From the NCBI GenBank assembly GCA_003511845.1, contig DOIV01000317.1, forward strand, positions 11,961 through 24,082: DNA of 12,122 nt, written 5' to 3'. The translations under genes were made by a program, and so were the position numbers. The DNA comes from Flavobacteriaceae bacterium. Lineage in GTDB: Bacteria; Bacteroidota; Bacteroidia; Flavobacteriales; Flavobacteriaceae. The notes beneath the pieces are model-generated. The model was not told where the DNA came from and did no database searches. It was given only the letters and a program-made list of their open reading frames with translations. This document shows positions 5,477 to 12,122 of this stretch, one piece after another; within the stretch, counting starts at the first letter, position 1, and each line of letters starts with the position of its first letter.

Positions 5477-8144
5477 TTTTAAGCATATAGTTTTTGCTTT
5501 CCTATTTTTAGGATTTGGATGTCAATTTGGTTATAGCCAAATTACAGACAAAAAAACAAGAATCTTAGAGCCTGTTAAAAGCATCCCTATTATCATACAA
5601 GGAATGACTTTAAATGATTCTATAGAAATAACTGATATTCATCCTGTTCATATCCAAAATTCTTCAAAAAAAGACACCGTAAAAACCAAAGAATTTCTTG
5701 AAGGAATTATTAATAAAAGAGCTTCTGGTTATATAAAAAATGATTTTGTAAATAAAAAAGCCACCTTATACAATCAAGCTGAATTGTATTTTCAAGATAT
5801 TGAACTAAAAGCGGGTATAATCACAATTGATTACGATCGTAATTTAGCTTATGCCAAGGGAATTCTTGATAGTTTAAATAATTATACACAAAGACCAACC
5901 TTTAAACAAGCAGACCAAGAAAGTGAACAAGACTCATTGATCTATAATTTTAAAAATGAAAAAGCCATTATTTACAATACCAGAACTGAACAACAAGGTG
6001 TTATTGTAAAAGGTGAAATTACCAAACGAGAAAACGACTCCGTTTTTTATGTCAGCAAAGCTCATTTTACTACATCAACAAAGAAGAAGCCCGATTACGA
6101 AATTGTAACGGATAATATTAAAATGGTTCCTGGCAAAAAAATTGTAGGAGGCCTCTCGCAAATGTATTTGGCAAATGTACCGACACCAGTTATATTACCC
6201 TTTTTCTATGTACCCTTAACTAAAGAGCGGTCTGCCTCTGGGTTTTTAATACCTAGTGTAGGTCAAAATAATAATCAAGGGTACTTTTTTCAAAATGGAG
6301 GTTATTATTTTGCCATAAGTGATTATGTTGACTTGGCTGTGCTGGGAGATGTCTATACCAATGGTAGTTGGGCAACACGATTTGAATCAAATTATGCAAA
6401 ACGCTATAAATTTAGTGGGAATTTTAGTCTGCGTTTCGAAAATTTAATTACAGGACAACGTGGATTTTCAAATTTTGAAAAAAGAAATAATTTTTATGTC
6501 CGATGGTCACACAGTCAATCACAACAATCTAGTCCGAATTCACGATTTTCTTCTTCTGTAAACTTAGGAAGTAGTCAATACTTTAGAGAATCATTAAATG
6601 AGTATAACATCTCACAAAGAGTAACCAATACCAACAGTTCATCAATATCTTATTTCAAAAAATTTGCTGGGACGCCCTTCAATATGAACCTATCCTTAAA
6701 TCATACACAAAATACCAATACTGAAACAATTGACATGACGTTGCCCTCATTACAATTAACAATGGACAGGGTTTATCCGTTTGCACCAAAGTCTGGGGCT
6801 AAAAAGAATGCTTTACAAAATATTGGTTTGAGTTATAATTTAGATGCTCAAAATAGGGTAACTATATCTGACGATTTGTTTCTTAAACCTGGTATGTTTG
6901 ACGATGCACGCTCTGGTGTAAAACATACCATATCTGCAAGTACAAATTTAAAAGCATTAAAATACATAACCTTATCACCAAGTGCTAATTATAATGAAGT
7001 TTGGGTATTAAAAACCATTGATCAAAATTACAATGTAGCTAAAAATAGTATTGAAAAAGATACCATAAATAATTTTGATGCTTTTAGAGAATATTCTGCT
7101 GATGTTTCAGCTTCAACGACATTATACGGTATGTTTAACTTTAAAAAAGGACGATTACAAGCCATTCGTCATGTAATGAGACCTTCTATATCTTATAATT
7201 ACAGACCTGATTTTAGTCAGTATTATGAGGAAGTACAACAAAGTGATGATGATGAAGACACAATAGAGTTTAGTCGATTTACTGGCGGACTTTTTGGTGC
7301 TCCCTCAAGAGGATTATCTAATAGCATTGGCTTGTCATTAGCCAATACTTTTGAGGCCAAAATGATGGCTAAAGATTCAGCTGATGCTGAGCCAAAAAAA
7401 ATTAAATTATTAAATAATTTAAATTTGTCAAGCAGTTATAATATTGCAGCAGATTCATTAAGATGGAGGCCCGTTAGAGTGACAGCTGGTACAACTCTTT
7501 TCGATAATAAACTAAGCTTAAATGCCAGTGCAGCACTAGACCCTTATGCATTAAATATTAGTGGTAAAAGAATTAACACTTTTAATGTTAACAATGGCGG
7601 TAGTTTATTCAGATTGACACGAGCAAATTTGTCAGCAAGTTACTCTTTGTCTAGTGATATGTTTAATAAAGAAGAAGCTGATAAAAAGAAAAAAACAAAA
7701 CAGTCAAACCCAGATGACGATAGCCTTTTCGGAACAGATATCACTACTAGAAATACAAAAGATGATCAAGAAGAAAGTAAAACAAAAATTGCAAATTTAT
7801 TTGGAGCTACATTACCATGGAAATTAAGTGTTCGATATTCAGCAAGTTATTCAAATTCTAAAAGGCAAAATGAAATTTCTAACAACTCACTTCAATTTTC
7901 TGGTAATATAGAATTGACACCTAAATGGAGTGTTGGACTATCTTCAGGTTATGACTTTAAAAATAAAGGCATTACCTTTACAAACCTAAGTTTTGAACGT
8001 GATTTAGACAGTTGGAGAATGAGTTTTAACTGGGTGCCATTTGGAAACAGTACTACCTATTACTTTTTTATTGGAATTAAATCTTCTGTGTTTCAAGATA
8101 TTAAATATGACCAACGAAAAGTACCAGATCAACGATTGTTTTAG
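5466..8144 (+). CDS. lptD: LPS-assembly outer-membrane protein LptD (Bacteroidota type)
   Basis: This protein inserts lipopolysaccharide into the outer leaflet of the outer membrane, together with LptE. It is 892 aa. The signal peptide is about residues 1-25 (hydrophobic IVFAFLFLGFG, ending YSQ). A periplasmic OstA/LptA-like beta-jellyroll covers roughly 80-225, with the repeat-like runs ATLYNQAELYF and AIIYNTRTEQQG. A beta-barrel follows; its family-typical start is PVILPFFYVPLTKERSASGF (241-260). The barrel has many alternating aromatic strands, a charged loop at about 716-760 and a terminal Phe, as usual for outer-membrane proteins. The start is TTG at 5466: the nearest upstream in-frame stop is at 5427, no ATG lies between them, and the next Met (residue 47) would delete the signal peptide. 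The only cysteine (C19) is in the signal peptide. It is divergent from the amidase and upstream of ridA. Confidence 0.9.
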   Translation: MHTNFKHIVFAFLFLGFGCQFGYSQITDKKTRILEPVKSIPIIIQGMTLNDSIEITDIHPVHIQNSSKKDTVKTKEFLEGIINKRASGYIKNDFVNKKATLYNQAELYFQDIELKAGIITIDYDRNLAYAKGILDSLNNYTQRPTFKQADQESEQDSLIYNFKNEKAIIYNTRTEQQGVIVKGEITKRENDSVFYVSKAHFTTSTKKKPDYEIVTDNIKMVPGKKIVGGLSQMYLANVPTPVILPFFYVPLTKERSASGFLIPSVGQNNNQGYFFQNGGYYFAISDYVDLAVLGDVYTNGSWATRFESNYAKRYKFSGNFSLRFENLITGQRGFSNFEKRNNFYVRWSHSQSQQSSPNSRFSSSVNLGSSQYFRESLNEYNISQRVTNTNSSSISYFKKFAGTPFNMNLSLNHTQNTNTETIDMTLPSLQLTMDRVYPFAPKSGAKKNALQNIGLSYNLDAQNRVTISDDLFLKPGMFDDARSGVKHTISASTNLKALKYITLSPSANYNEVWVLKTIDQNYNVAKNSIEKDTINNFDAFREYSADVSASTTLYGMFNFKKGRLQAIRHVMRPSISYNYRPDFSQYYEEVQQSDDDEDTIEFSRFTGGLFGAPSRGLSNSIGLSLANTFEAKMMAKDSADAEPKKIKLLNNLNLSSSYNIAADSLRWRPVRVTAGTTLFDNKLSLNASAALDPYALNISGKRINTFNVNNGGSLFRLTRANLSASYSLSSDMFNKEEADKKKKTKQSNPDDDSLFGTDITTRNTKDDQEESKTKIANLFGATLPWKLSVRYSASYSNSKRQNEISNNSLQFSGNIELTPKWSVGLSSGYDFKNKGITFTNLSFERDLDSWRMSFNWVPFGNSTTYYFFIGIKSSVFQDIKYDQRKVPDQRLF

Positions 8145-8154
8145 TCCATCTTAA

Positions 8155-8174
8155 CCCTTCCCAAAAGGAAGAGG
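8155..8174 (+). terminator. Weak hairpin terminator candidate after lptD
   Basis: About 10 bases after the lptD stop, CCCTTCC (8155-8161) pairs with GGAAG-A-GG (8167-8174) around a CAAAA loop, leaving one bulged A. The stem is G/C-rich for this genome, but the following tract is ATTTATT rather than a clean T-run. It may only partly stop transcription, leaving some read-through into ridA. Confidence 0.4.
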
Positions 8175-8276
8175 ATTTATTAACTGCTTTATAATAAGAA
8201 TTGAATATAACTTATAAATTAGTATAAATATTTTACAGAACACATTTTATTAATCAATATTTTACCTTAACAAATT

Positions 8277-8657
8277 ATGAAAAAAATTATTACTACTTCA
8301 AAAGCACCAGCACCAATAGGCCCGTACAATCAAGCTGTTTTGACAAACAATATGCTTTTCACTTCTGGTCAAATTGCATTTGATCCAGAAACAGGAAAAT
8401 TAGTTTTAGACAATATTAATGTAGAAACTAAACAAGTCATGGAAAATCTTAAAGCTGTTTTAACTGAGGCTGAAATGACATTTGAAAATGTAGTAAAAAC
8501 ATCCATTTTTATTGCAGATATGAATGATTTTGGAGCTATTAATGAAGTATATGGTTCTTATTTCAATAATGAGACAGCTCCAGCACGAGAAACCGTGCAA
8601 GTGGCTTGCTTGCCAAAAAATGTAAATGTAGAAATCTCTATGATTGCGGTTAAATAA
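8277..8657 (+). CDS. ridA: RidA family protein (2-iminobutanoate/2-iminopropanoate deaminase)
   Basis: A 126-aa member of the YjgF/YER057c/UK114 family, full length for this family. RidA hydrolyses reactive enamine/imine intermediates made by PLP enzymes such as threonine dehydratase, giving 2-ketoacids and ammonia; it works in the cytoplasm as a trimer. Visible hallmarks are the N-terminal APAPIGPYNQA segment, TSGQIAFDPETG (29-40), the key arginine R104 in APARETVQVA, and E119 in VNVEISMIA. Both residues match the RidA-subfamily active site. ATG start at 8277. It lies 132 bp after lptD on the same strand; that gap has only the weak hairpin at 8155-8174 and no clear promoter, so it may be read partly from the lptD promoter. 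It converges on the BadF-like gene across a 100-bp gap in which I see no convincing terminator. Confidence 0.93.
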   Translation: MKKIITTSKAPAPIGPYNQAVLTNNMLFTSGQIAFDPETGKLVLDNINVETKQVMENLKAVLTEAEMTFENVVKTSIFIADMNDFGAINEVYGSYFNNETAPARETVQVACLPKNVNVEISMIAVK

Positions 8658-8757
8658 TGAATTGTTAAAAGTACGATTCTAGAAACCTGAGTTAGAAGTA
8701 TAATCTTCAATTTTTGACATAAAAACCTAATCAAAATAATTGATAGTGTCCAAAATT

Positions 8758-9621
8758 TTAATTACTACTATGCTTCCTGTGATAATCTAACAATCCTTCA
8801 ATGGGCCTTTTTACAAAGTTACCAACTGTAAAACCCATTTCTTTAGCCACTTCTCTAATTTCATCTTGAGATAAAAAAGCAATGGAACCTGCAAAATGTA
8901 CAGGTGCTGTTTTCAATTCTTCTTTAAATTGAAAAATCATTGTTTTTGCAAAAAGTCGGATACCTTCTTTAATTAAATCAGTAATGTATTTATCCTCCTT
9001 ATGAAAAAACATAAATTCAGCAAAAGAAGCTAAGTAAGCATTTGGGTTTGGTTTTTTATAAACATTAAACTTGATAAAATCAGTTTCTAAATTATACCTT
9101 TCAGCGAATGAAACTCTTAAACTTTCAGGCATTTGTTTGAAATAATAATCTCGAATCATTTGCTTACCATAGTAATTTCCACTGGCATCGTCCATTAAAA
9201 TATAACCCAAAGAATTAATACGTTGATGTGTTTTTTCACCATCAAAATAAGTACAATTTGATCCTGTACCCAAAATGCAAACTATAGCAGGTTCACCGTC
9301 AGTAATGGTTGCGTATACAGCCGCCAGCGTATCTTCAGCCACCTTAATCCTTGCATTAGGAAAATGTAATTTTAGTACTTGCTTCAATGCTTTTTTATGG
9401 CCATTTGTTCCACAACCAGCACCATAAAAAAAGATTTGCTCTACCTCATCCTTATGCAAATTCAAAAAATCATTTTCATGGATTCTATCTAACAATTCGT
9501 CAGGTGCTAAAATAGCAGGATTCAATCCTTTTGTTCTTTGTTTTTCAAACAATTGAACACCATTATTATCTATAGCAATCCAATCGCACTTAGTAGAACC
9601 TCCATCTGTAATAAAAATCAT
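8758..9621 (-). CDS. BadF/BadG/BcrA/BcrD-type ATPase, N-acetylglucosamine-kinase-like
   Basis: A 287-aa protein of the ASKHA (actin/hexokinase/Hsp70) fold. The phosphate-1 loop is at the very N-terminus (ITDGGSTKCDW, D6 to K11), a probable catalytic acid is in VAEDTLAA (E96/D97), the phosphate-2 loop is ILGTGSN (116-122), and an adenosine-type motif is FAGSIAF (243-249). This is the layout of eukaryote-like GlcNAc kinases and related bacterial proteins, so ATP-dependent phosphorylation of an amino sugar, perhaps from peptidoglycan recycling, is the best guess. Binding of a 2-hydroxyacyl-CoA dehydratase activator type is unlikely, because the Cys pair of iron-sulfur activases is absent. Length and start (ATG, 9621) fit the family. 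It lies downstream of recG in the same direction, but a strong terminator separates them, so it needs its own promoter in 9622-9780; I find no good consensus match there. The inverted repeat at 9654-9702 is a candidate control site. Confidence 0.82.
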   Translation of the reverse strand: MIFITDGGSTKCDWIAIDNNGVQLFEKQRTKGLNPAILAPDELLDRIHENDFLNLHKDEVEQIFFYGAGCGTNGHKKALKQVLKLHFPNARIKVAEDTLAAVYATITDGEPAIVCILGTGSNCTYFDGEKTHQRINSLGYILMDDASGNYYGKQMIRDYYFKQMPESLRVSFAERYNLETDFIKFNVYKKPNPNAYLASFAEFMFFHKEDKYITDLIKEGIRLFAKTMIFQFKEELKTAPVHFAGSIAFLSQDEIREVAKEMGFTVGNFVKRPIEGLLDYHRKHSSN

Positions 9622-9653
9622 ATTGTATATTTTTTAAGACTGTTAATTTAAGG

Positions 9654-9702
9654 AACTGTTTTTATAAAAAAAATGATAATTAACAATTGTTGAAAAACAG
9701 TT
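9654..9702. repeat. 10-bp inverted repeat flanking a 10-bp palindrome, upstream of the BadF-like gene
   Basis: AACTGTTTTT (9654-9663) and AAAAACAGTT (9693-9702) are exact reverse complements 29 bp apart. Inside, AACAATTGTT (9682-9691) is a perfect 10-bp palindrome. The left arm begins 32 bp before the ATG of the minus-strand BadF-like gene, so the whole site is in the position of a promoter or operator. There is no T-run suited to a terminator. A repressor or activator site, or a structured leader RNA, are both possible. Confidence 0.4.
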
Positions 9703-9756
9703 GATAACTATACAAGTATGTTTAATTTAAAATAGTTCTTATTTATATATTTGCAA

Positions 9757-9826
9757 TAGAGAAACATCCTTTCTCCCCTAAAAAAAGTCTTAATAGTAAT
9801 TTACTAATAGGACTTTTTTATTTTTA
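9757..9826 (+). ncRNA. Possible small RNA (about 65-70 nt) in the recG-badF gap
   Basis: This is a tentative call. On the plus strand TATATTTG (9746-9753) is an exact TAnnTTTG -7 element with no gene after it. The predicted start (about 9757-9760) coincides with a small perfect hairpin, GAGAAA (9759-9764) and TTTCTC (9770-9775) around a 5-nt loop. It is followed by the long terminator hairpin 9781-9819 and a T-rich tail. Promoter, 5' hairpin and terminator in 80 bp is the form of a bacterial sRNA gene. Against it, no TTG is found at -33, and the terminator is explained by recG on the other strand. Confidence 0.25.
9780..9820. terminator. Strong intrinsic terminator of recG, symmetric enough to be bidirectional
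   Basis: AAAAAAGTC (9781-9789) pairs perfectly with GACTTTTTT (9811-9819). The stem continues through a T-G wobble, two A-T pairs, one mismatch and then TAGTA (9794-9798) with TACTA (9802-9806) around a 3-nt loop. On the minus strand the hairpin starts 17 nt after the recG stop and its 3' arm ends in seven T. On the plus strand the 3' arm ends in TTTTTT followed by ATTTTT, so it can stop transcription in both directions. Confidence 0.8.
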
Positions 9827-9835
9827 GAACCCACC

Positions 9836-11941
9836 TTAACTAATATTAGACCATAATGCATTATTCTTACTCATGGCTATATAAGCTTTCTTAATATATT
9901 TGTGCTTTTCATTTTTTAGGTTCGGGTCATTTTTCAGTACTTGAGTAGCAATAGTTCTTGCTCGTTTTAAAATATGAGCATCTTTAACTAGATCGGCAAT
10001 ATTCAAATCTAAAATACCACTTTGTTGAGTTCCCATTAAGTCTCCCGGGCCTCTAAGCTTTAAGTCAACCTCCGCTATTTCAAATCCGTCATTGGTATCA
10101 ACCATGGTCTTTAATCTTGTTTTTGCATCGCTGGTCAATTTAAAGCTTGTCATTAAAATACAATAACTCTGGGCTGCCCCTCGCCCAACTCTCCCTCTAA
10201 GCTGATGTAATTGAGACAGTCCGAATCTTTCAGCACTTTCAATAATCATAACACTGGCATTCGGAATATTCACACCCACTTCTATTACCGTTGTGGCTAC
10301 CATAATTTGAGTCTCTCCTTTTAAGAAACGGTCCATTTCAAAATCTTTATCGGCTGCTTTCATCTTACCATGCACAATACTAATTTGATAATCAGGCTTA
10401 TGAAATTCTCTTGTAATACTTTCATAACCATCCATTAAGTCTTTAAAATCAAGCTTTTGAGATTCTTGTATTAAAGGGTAAACTACATAGATCTGTCTTC
10501 CTTTTTCAATTTCTTCTTTCATAAACTTAAACACACTCAGTCTATTACTATCAAACCGATGTGCTGTTTTTATTTGTTTTCTACCAGGCGGCAACTCATC
10601 AATAACAGAAATATCTAAATCGCCATATACACTCATGGCTAAGGTTCTAGGTATTGGTGTAGCCGTCATAACTAAAATATGTGGAGGCAGTAGGTTTTTC
10701 ATCCACATTTTTGATCGTTGTGCAACGCCAAATCTGTGTTGCTCATCAATAATAGCCAAACCTAAATTTTTAAATTGCACTTTGTCTTCTAATAAAGCAT
10801 GTGTGCCTATTAAAATATTTAAAGAACCATCTTCTAAGGCTTCATGAATTAGTTTTCGTTCTTTAGTTTTTGTAGCTCCAGTCAATAATTTAACGCTAAT
10901 ATCTAATTCTTTTAACAAATCTACTATCGCATTAAAATGCTGATTTGCTAAAATTGCCGTAGGAGCAATTAATGCAGTTTGAAATCCGTTATCAATAGCA
11001 ATTAACAAACTTAATAGAGCTACAATTGTTTTTCCTGAGCCCACATCGCCTTGTAATAACCGATTCATTTGAGCTCCTGTTATCATATCTTTTCGGATTT
11101 CTTTCACCACTCTTTTTTGAGCATTGGTCAACTCAAAAGGCAAATGCTCATTATAAAATTTATTGAAATTTTCGCCTACAGTATCAAAAACATACCCTTT
11201 GATTTTTGTTTTATGGATTAAGTTTTTTCGAATCAATTGCAATTGGATAAAAAACAATTCTTCAAACTTTAAACGTTGCAATGCTTTGGTTAATAATTCT
11301 TGATTTTTAGGGAAATGAATATTAAATAAGGCTTCGTTTTTTGAAATAAATTGTAACTCGTTTATAATTTCATCAGATAAGGTTTCTTGAAATTTGGCAT
11401 TGACTTCAATAAATAAATTTTGTATTATTTTAGCCATTACTCTATTAGTAACCCCTCTTTTAGTTAACATTTCTGTGGATGGATACACGGGTTGCATCAC
11501 CGTTTGCAAACTTTTTTTATAATCAGCTATCAACTCTAATTCAGGATGCGGCATACTAAACGATCTGCCAAACTTATTTACTTTCCCAAAAATAACATAA
11601 GGAGTATTGATTTTAATTGCATCTTTAATCCATTTCATGCCCCTAAACCAAACCAACTCCATACCACCCGAATCATCAATAAAAGTAGCTACTAACCTAC
11701 TTCCTTTTTTTTGTTTAACTGTTTTCAACTGTGTTATCTTACCGATCAACTGTACCTCAGATGTATTTTGTTGTAATTGGTTAACTTTAAAAAACTGTGT
11801 GCGATCAATATATCTATTTGGAAAAAAGTGCAATAAATCTGCCAAGGTTCTTAACCCTAATTCTTTACGGAGTAAATCTGCACGAGCCGAACCAACACCT
11901 TTGAGATATTCAATAGAAGTATGTAAATTTGTTGTTGACAA
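9836..11941 (-). CDS. recG: ATP-dependent DNA helicase RecG
   Basis: RecG is a superfamily 2 helicase that remodels stalled replication forks and Holliday junctions. At 701 aa it is the usual length. The N-terminal wedge/OB-fold region (about 60-150) binds branched DNA. The helicase core shows Walker A GDVGSGKT (298-305), the DEQH box (399-402, the form typical of RecG and Mfd), TATPIPRT (426-433), VIEVGVNIPNA (552-562) and QLRGRVGRG (580-588). The C-terminal TRG motif is LKLRGPGDLMGTQQSG (627-642), which couples ATP hydrolysis to translocation. The start is TTG at 11941: an in-frame TAA lies 12 bases upstream (11956-11954), no ATG is near, and the reading MSTTNLHTSIEYLKGVG fits the family N-terminus. 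It is divergent from the TIGR02757 gene and is followed by a strong terminator at 9780-9820. Confidence 0.95.
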   Translation of the reverse strand: MSTTNLHTSIEYLKGVGSARADLLRKELGLRTLADLLHFFPNRYIDRTQFFKVNQLQQNTSEVQLIGKITQLKTVKQKKGSRLVATFIDDSGGMELVWFRGMKWIKDAIKINTPYVIFGKVNKFGRSFSMPHPELELIADYKKSLQTVMQPVYPSTEMLTKRGVTNRVMAKIIQNLFIEVNAKFQETLSDEIINELQFISKNEALFNIHFPKNQELLTKALQRLKFEELFFIQLQLIRKNLIHKTKIKGYVFDTVGENFNKFYNEHLPFELTNAQKRVVKEIRKDMITGAQMNRLLQGDVGSGKTIVALLSLLIAIDNGFQTALIAPTAILANQHFNAIVDLLKELDISVKLLTGATKTKERKLIHEALEDGSLNILIGTHALLEDKVQFKNLGLAIIDEQHRFGVAQRSKMWMKNLLPPHILVMTATPIPRTLAMSVYGDLDISVIDELPPGRKQIKTAHRFDSNRLSVFKFMKEEIEKGRQIYVVYPLIQESQKLDFKDLMDGYESITREFHKPDYQISIVHGKMKAADKDFEMDRFLKGETQIMVATTVIEVGVNIPNASVMIIESAERFGLSQLHQLRGRVGRGAAQSYCILMTSFKLTSDAKTRLKTMVDTNDGFEIAEVDLKLRGPGDLMGTQQSGILDLNIADLVKDAHILKRARTIATQVLKNDPNLKNEKHKYIKKAYIAMSKNNALWSNIS
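11900..11931 (+). promoter_or_regulatory. Candidate promoter of the TIGR02757 gene
   Basis: TTTG (11900-11903), a 20-bp spacer and TAAATTTG (11924-11931) match the Bacteroidota consensus fully. The promoter lies inside the first codons of recG. The predicted start near 11935-11938 leaves a leader of about 33-36 nt if translation begins at 11971, or almost none if it begins at 11941. Confidence 0.6.
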
Positions 11942-11960
11942 TGCTGAATTATTTTAATCA

Positions 11961-11991
11961 CGAAGATACTATGACTCAATCAGAACTCAAA
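11961..11991 (-). promoter_or_regulatory. Candidate promoter of recG
   Basis: Read on the minus strand this is TTTG (11991-11988), a 19-bp spacer, then TATCTTCG (11968-11961), one base off TAnnTTTG. It predicts a start near 11954-11957 and a short leader of about 13-16 nt before the recG TTG. It overlaps the 5' end of the TIGR02757 gene. Confidence 0.45.
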
Positions 11992-12122
11992 GATTTTTTA
12001 GATACAAAAGTTGTACAGTACAATAATCCGAAATTTATAGAATCTGACCCTATTCAGATTCCGCATTTATTCTCCTTAAAAGAAGATATTGAAATCTCAG
12101 CATTTTTAACGGCAACCATTGC
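11971..12122 (+). CDS. TIGR02757 family protein (DUF2400), 5' part only
   Basis: Fifty codons plus two bases are visible before the right edge. The reading MTQSELKDFLDTKVVQYNNP, then SDPIQIPHLFSLKEDIEIS, strongly resembles the N-terminus of the Bacteroidota TIGR02757/DUF2400 family: a conserved D-P-I-x-I-P-H segment followed by K-E-D-I-E-I and then a small-residue helix. The family's function is not known to me. An in-frame ATG at 11941 would add ten residues (MLNYFNHEDT); I prefer 11971 because the family normally starts close to the SELKDFL segment, and because the predicted transcript start (about 11935-11938) would leave the first ATG almost without a leader. The gene is divergent from recG. 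Confidence 0.82.
   Translation, partial: MTQSELKDFLDTKVVQYNNPKFIESDPIQIPHLFSLKEDIEISAFLTATI

Noticed and set aside
5478..5540. LptD as a lipoprotein, because of Cys19 in the leader
   Set aside because: The residues before the Cys (G-F-G) do not make a good lipobox, and a type I signal peptide ending at YSQ fits better with an outer-membrane barrel.
8658..8757. Bidirectional terminator between ridA and the BadF-like gene
   Set aside because: I looked for a stem with flanking T-runs in the 100-bp convergent gap and found only very short self-complementary words such as TTCTAGAA.
10635..10847. Plus-strand open frame inside recG
   Set aside because: Antisense to the conserved helicase motifs (DEQH and TATPIPRT region); a shadow of constrained coding sequence.
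11607..11957. Plus-strand open frame of 116 codons at the recG 5' end
   Set aside because: Antisense to the conserved wedge domain of recG, with no family resemblance; it also overlaps the true TIGR02757 start region in another frame.
1..12122. Mobile element, CRISPR array, defence system or biosynthetic cluster
   Set aside because: No transposase or integrase motifs, no regularly spaced repeats, no tRNA or att-like ends, and all recognised genes are housekeeping or envelope genes with even base composition.

Overview
The window looks like ordinary chromosome of a low-GC member of the Bacteroidota, most probably family Flavobacteriaceae. The evidence is the strong A/T bias, the lack of Shine-Dalgarno-like leaders, several matches to the Bacteroidota promoter consensus (TTTG, about 19-20 bp, TAnnTTTG), and a gene set typical of flavobacteria. 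That set includes a Bacteroidota-type LptD, a single-gene MlaD/MCE protein, a paired membrane ferredoxin and CCG protein, a BadF-type kinase and a TIGR02757 protein. The genus cannot be fixed from this window. I see no mobile element, CRISPR array, tRNA or rRNA.

Layout. Positions 1-5351 are all on the minus strand and read from right to left. First come an N-acetylmuramoyl-L-alanine amidase and an MCE-domain lipid-transport protein, 64 bp apart. After a 301-bp gap come a membrane-bound 2x[4Fe-4S] protein, a small HAD-fold protein and a CCG-type iron-sulfur protein. Last is the start of a small coiled-coil membrane protein cut by the window edge. Positions 5466-8657 are on the plus strand and hold lptD and a RidA-family deaminase. 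Positions 8758-11941 are on the minus strand: recG, a strong hairpin terminator, and a BadF/N-acetylglucosamine-kinase-like protein. At the right edge a TIGR02757-family gene begins on the plus strand, back to back with recG.

How the genes fit together. The amidase (peptidoglycan), the MCE protein (lipid transport between membranes) and LptD (LPS insertion into the outer membrane) form an envelope-biogenesis neighbourhood around one divergent promoter region at 5352-5476. The two iron-sulfur proteins together resemble a split HdrD/GlpC-type electron-transfer unit (membrane ferredoxin plus CCG subunit), but no dehydrogenase partner is visible. The BadF-like kinase may act on an amino sugar from cell-wall recycling. 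RecG is a housekeeping DNA-repair helicase.

Nothing here demands a new biological system. The items most worth a second look are the two divergent promoter regions with face-to-face promoters and overlapping 5' ends, a possible roughly 65-nt small RNA in the recG-badF gap, perfect inverted repeats at 278-298 and 9654-9702, the CPHC-to-SPHS change in the CCG protein, the absence of cysteine from mature LptD, and three genes that must use GTG or TTG starts.
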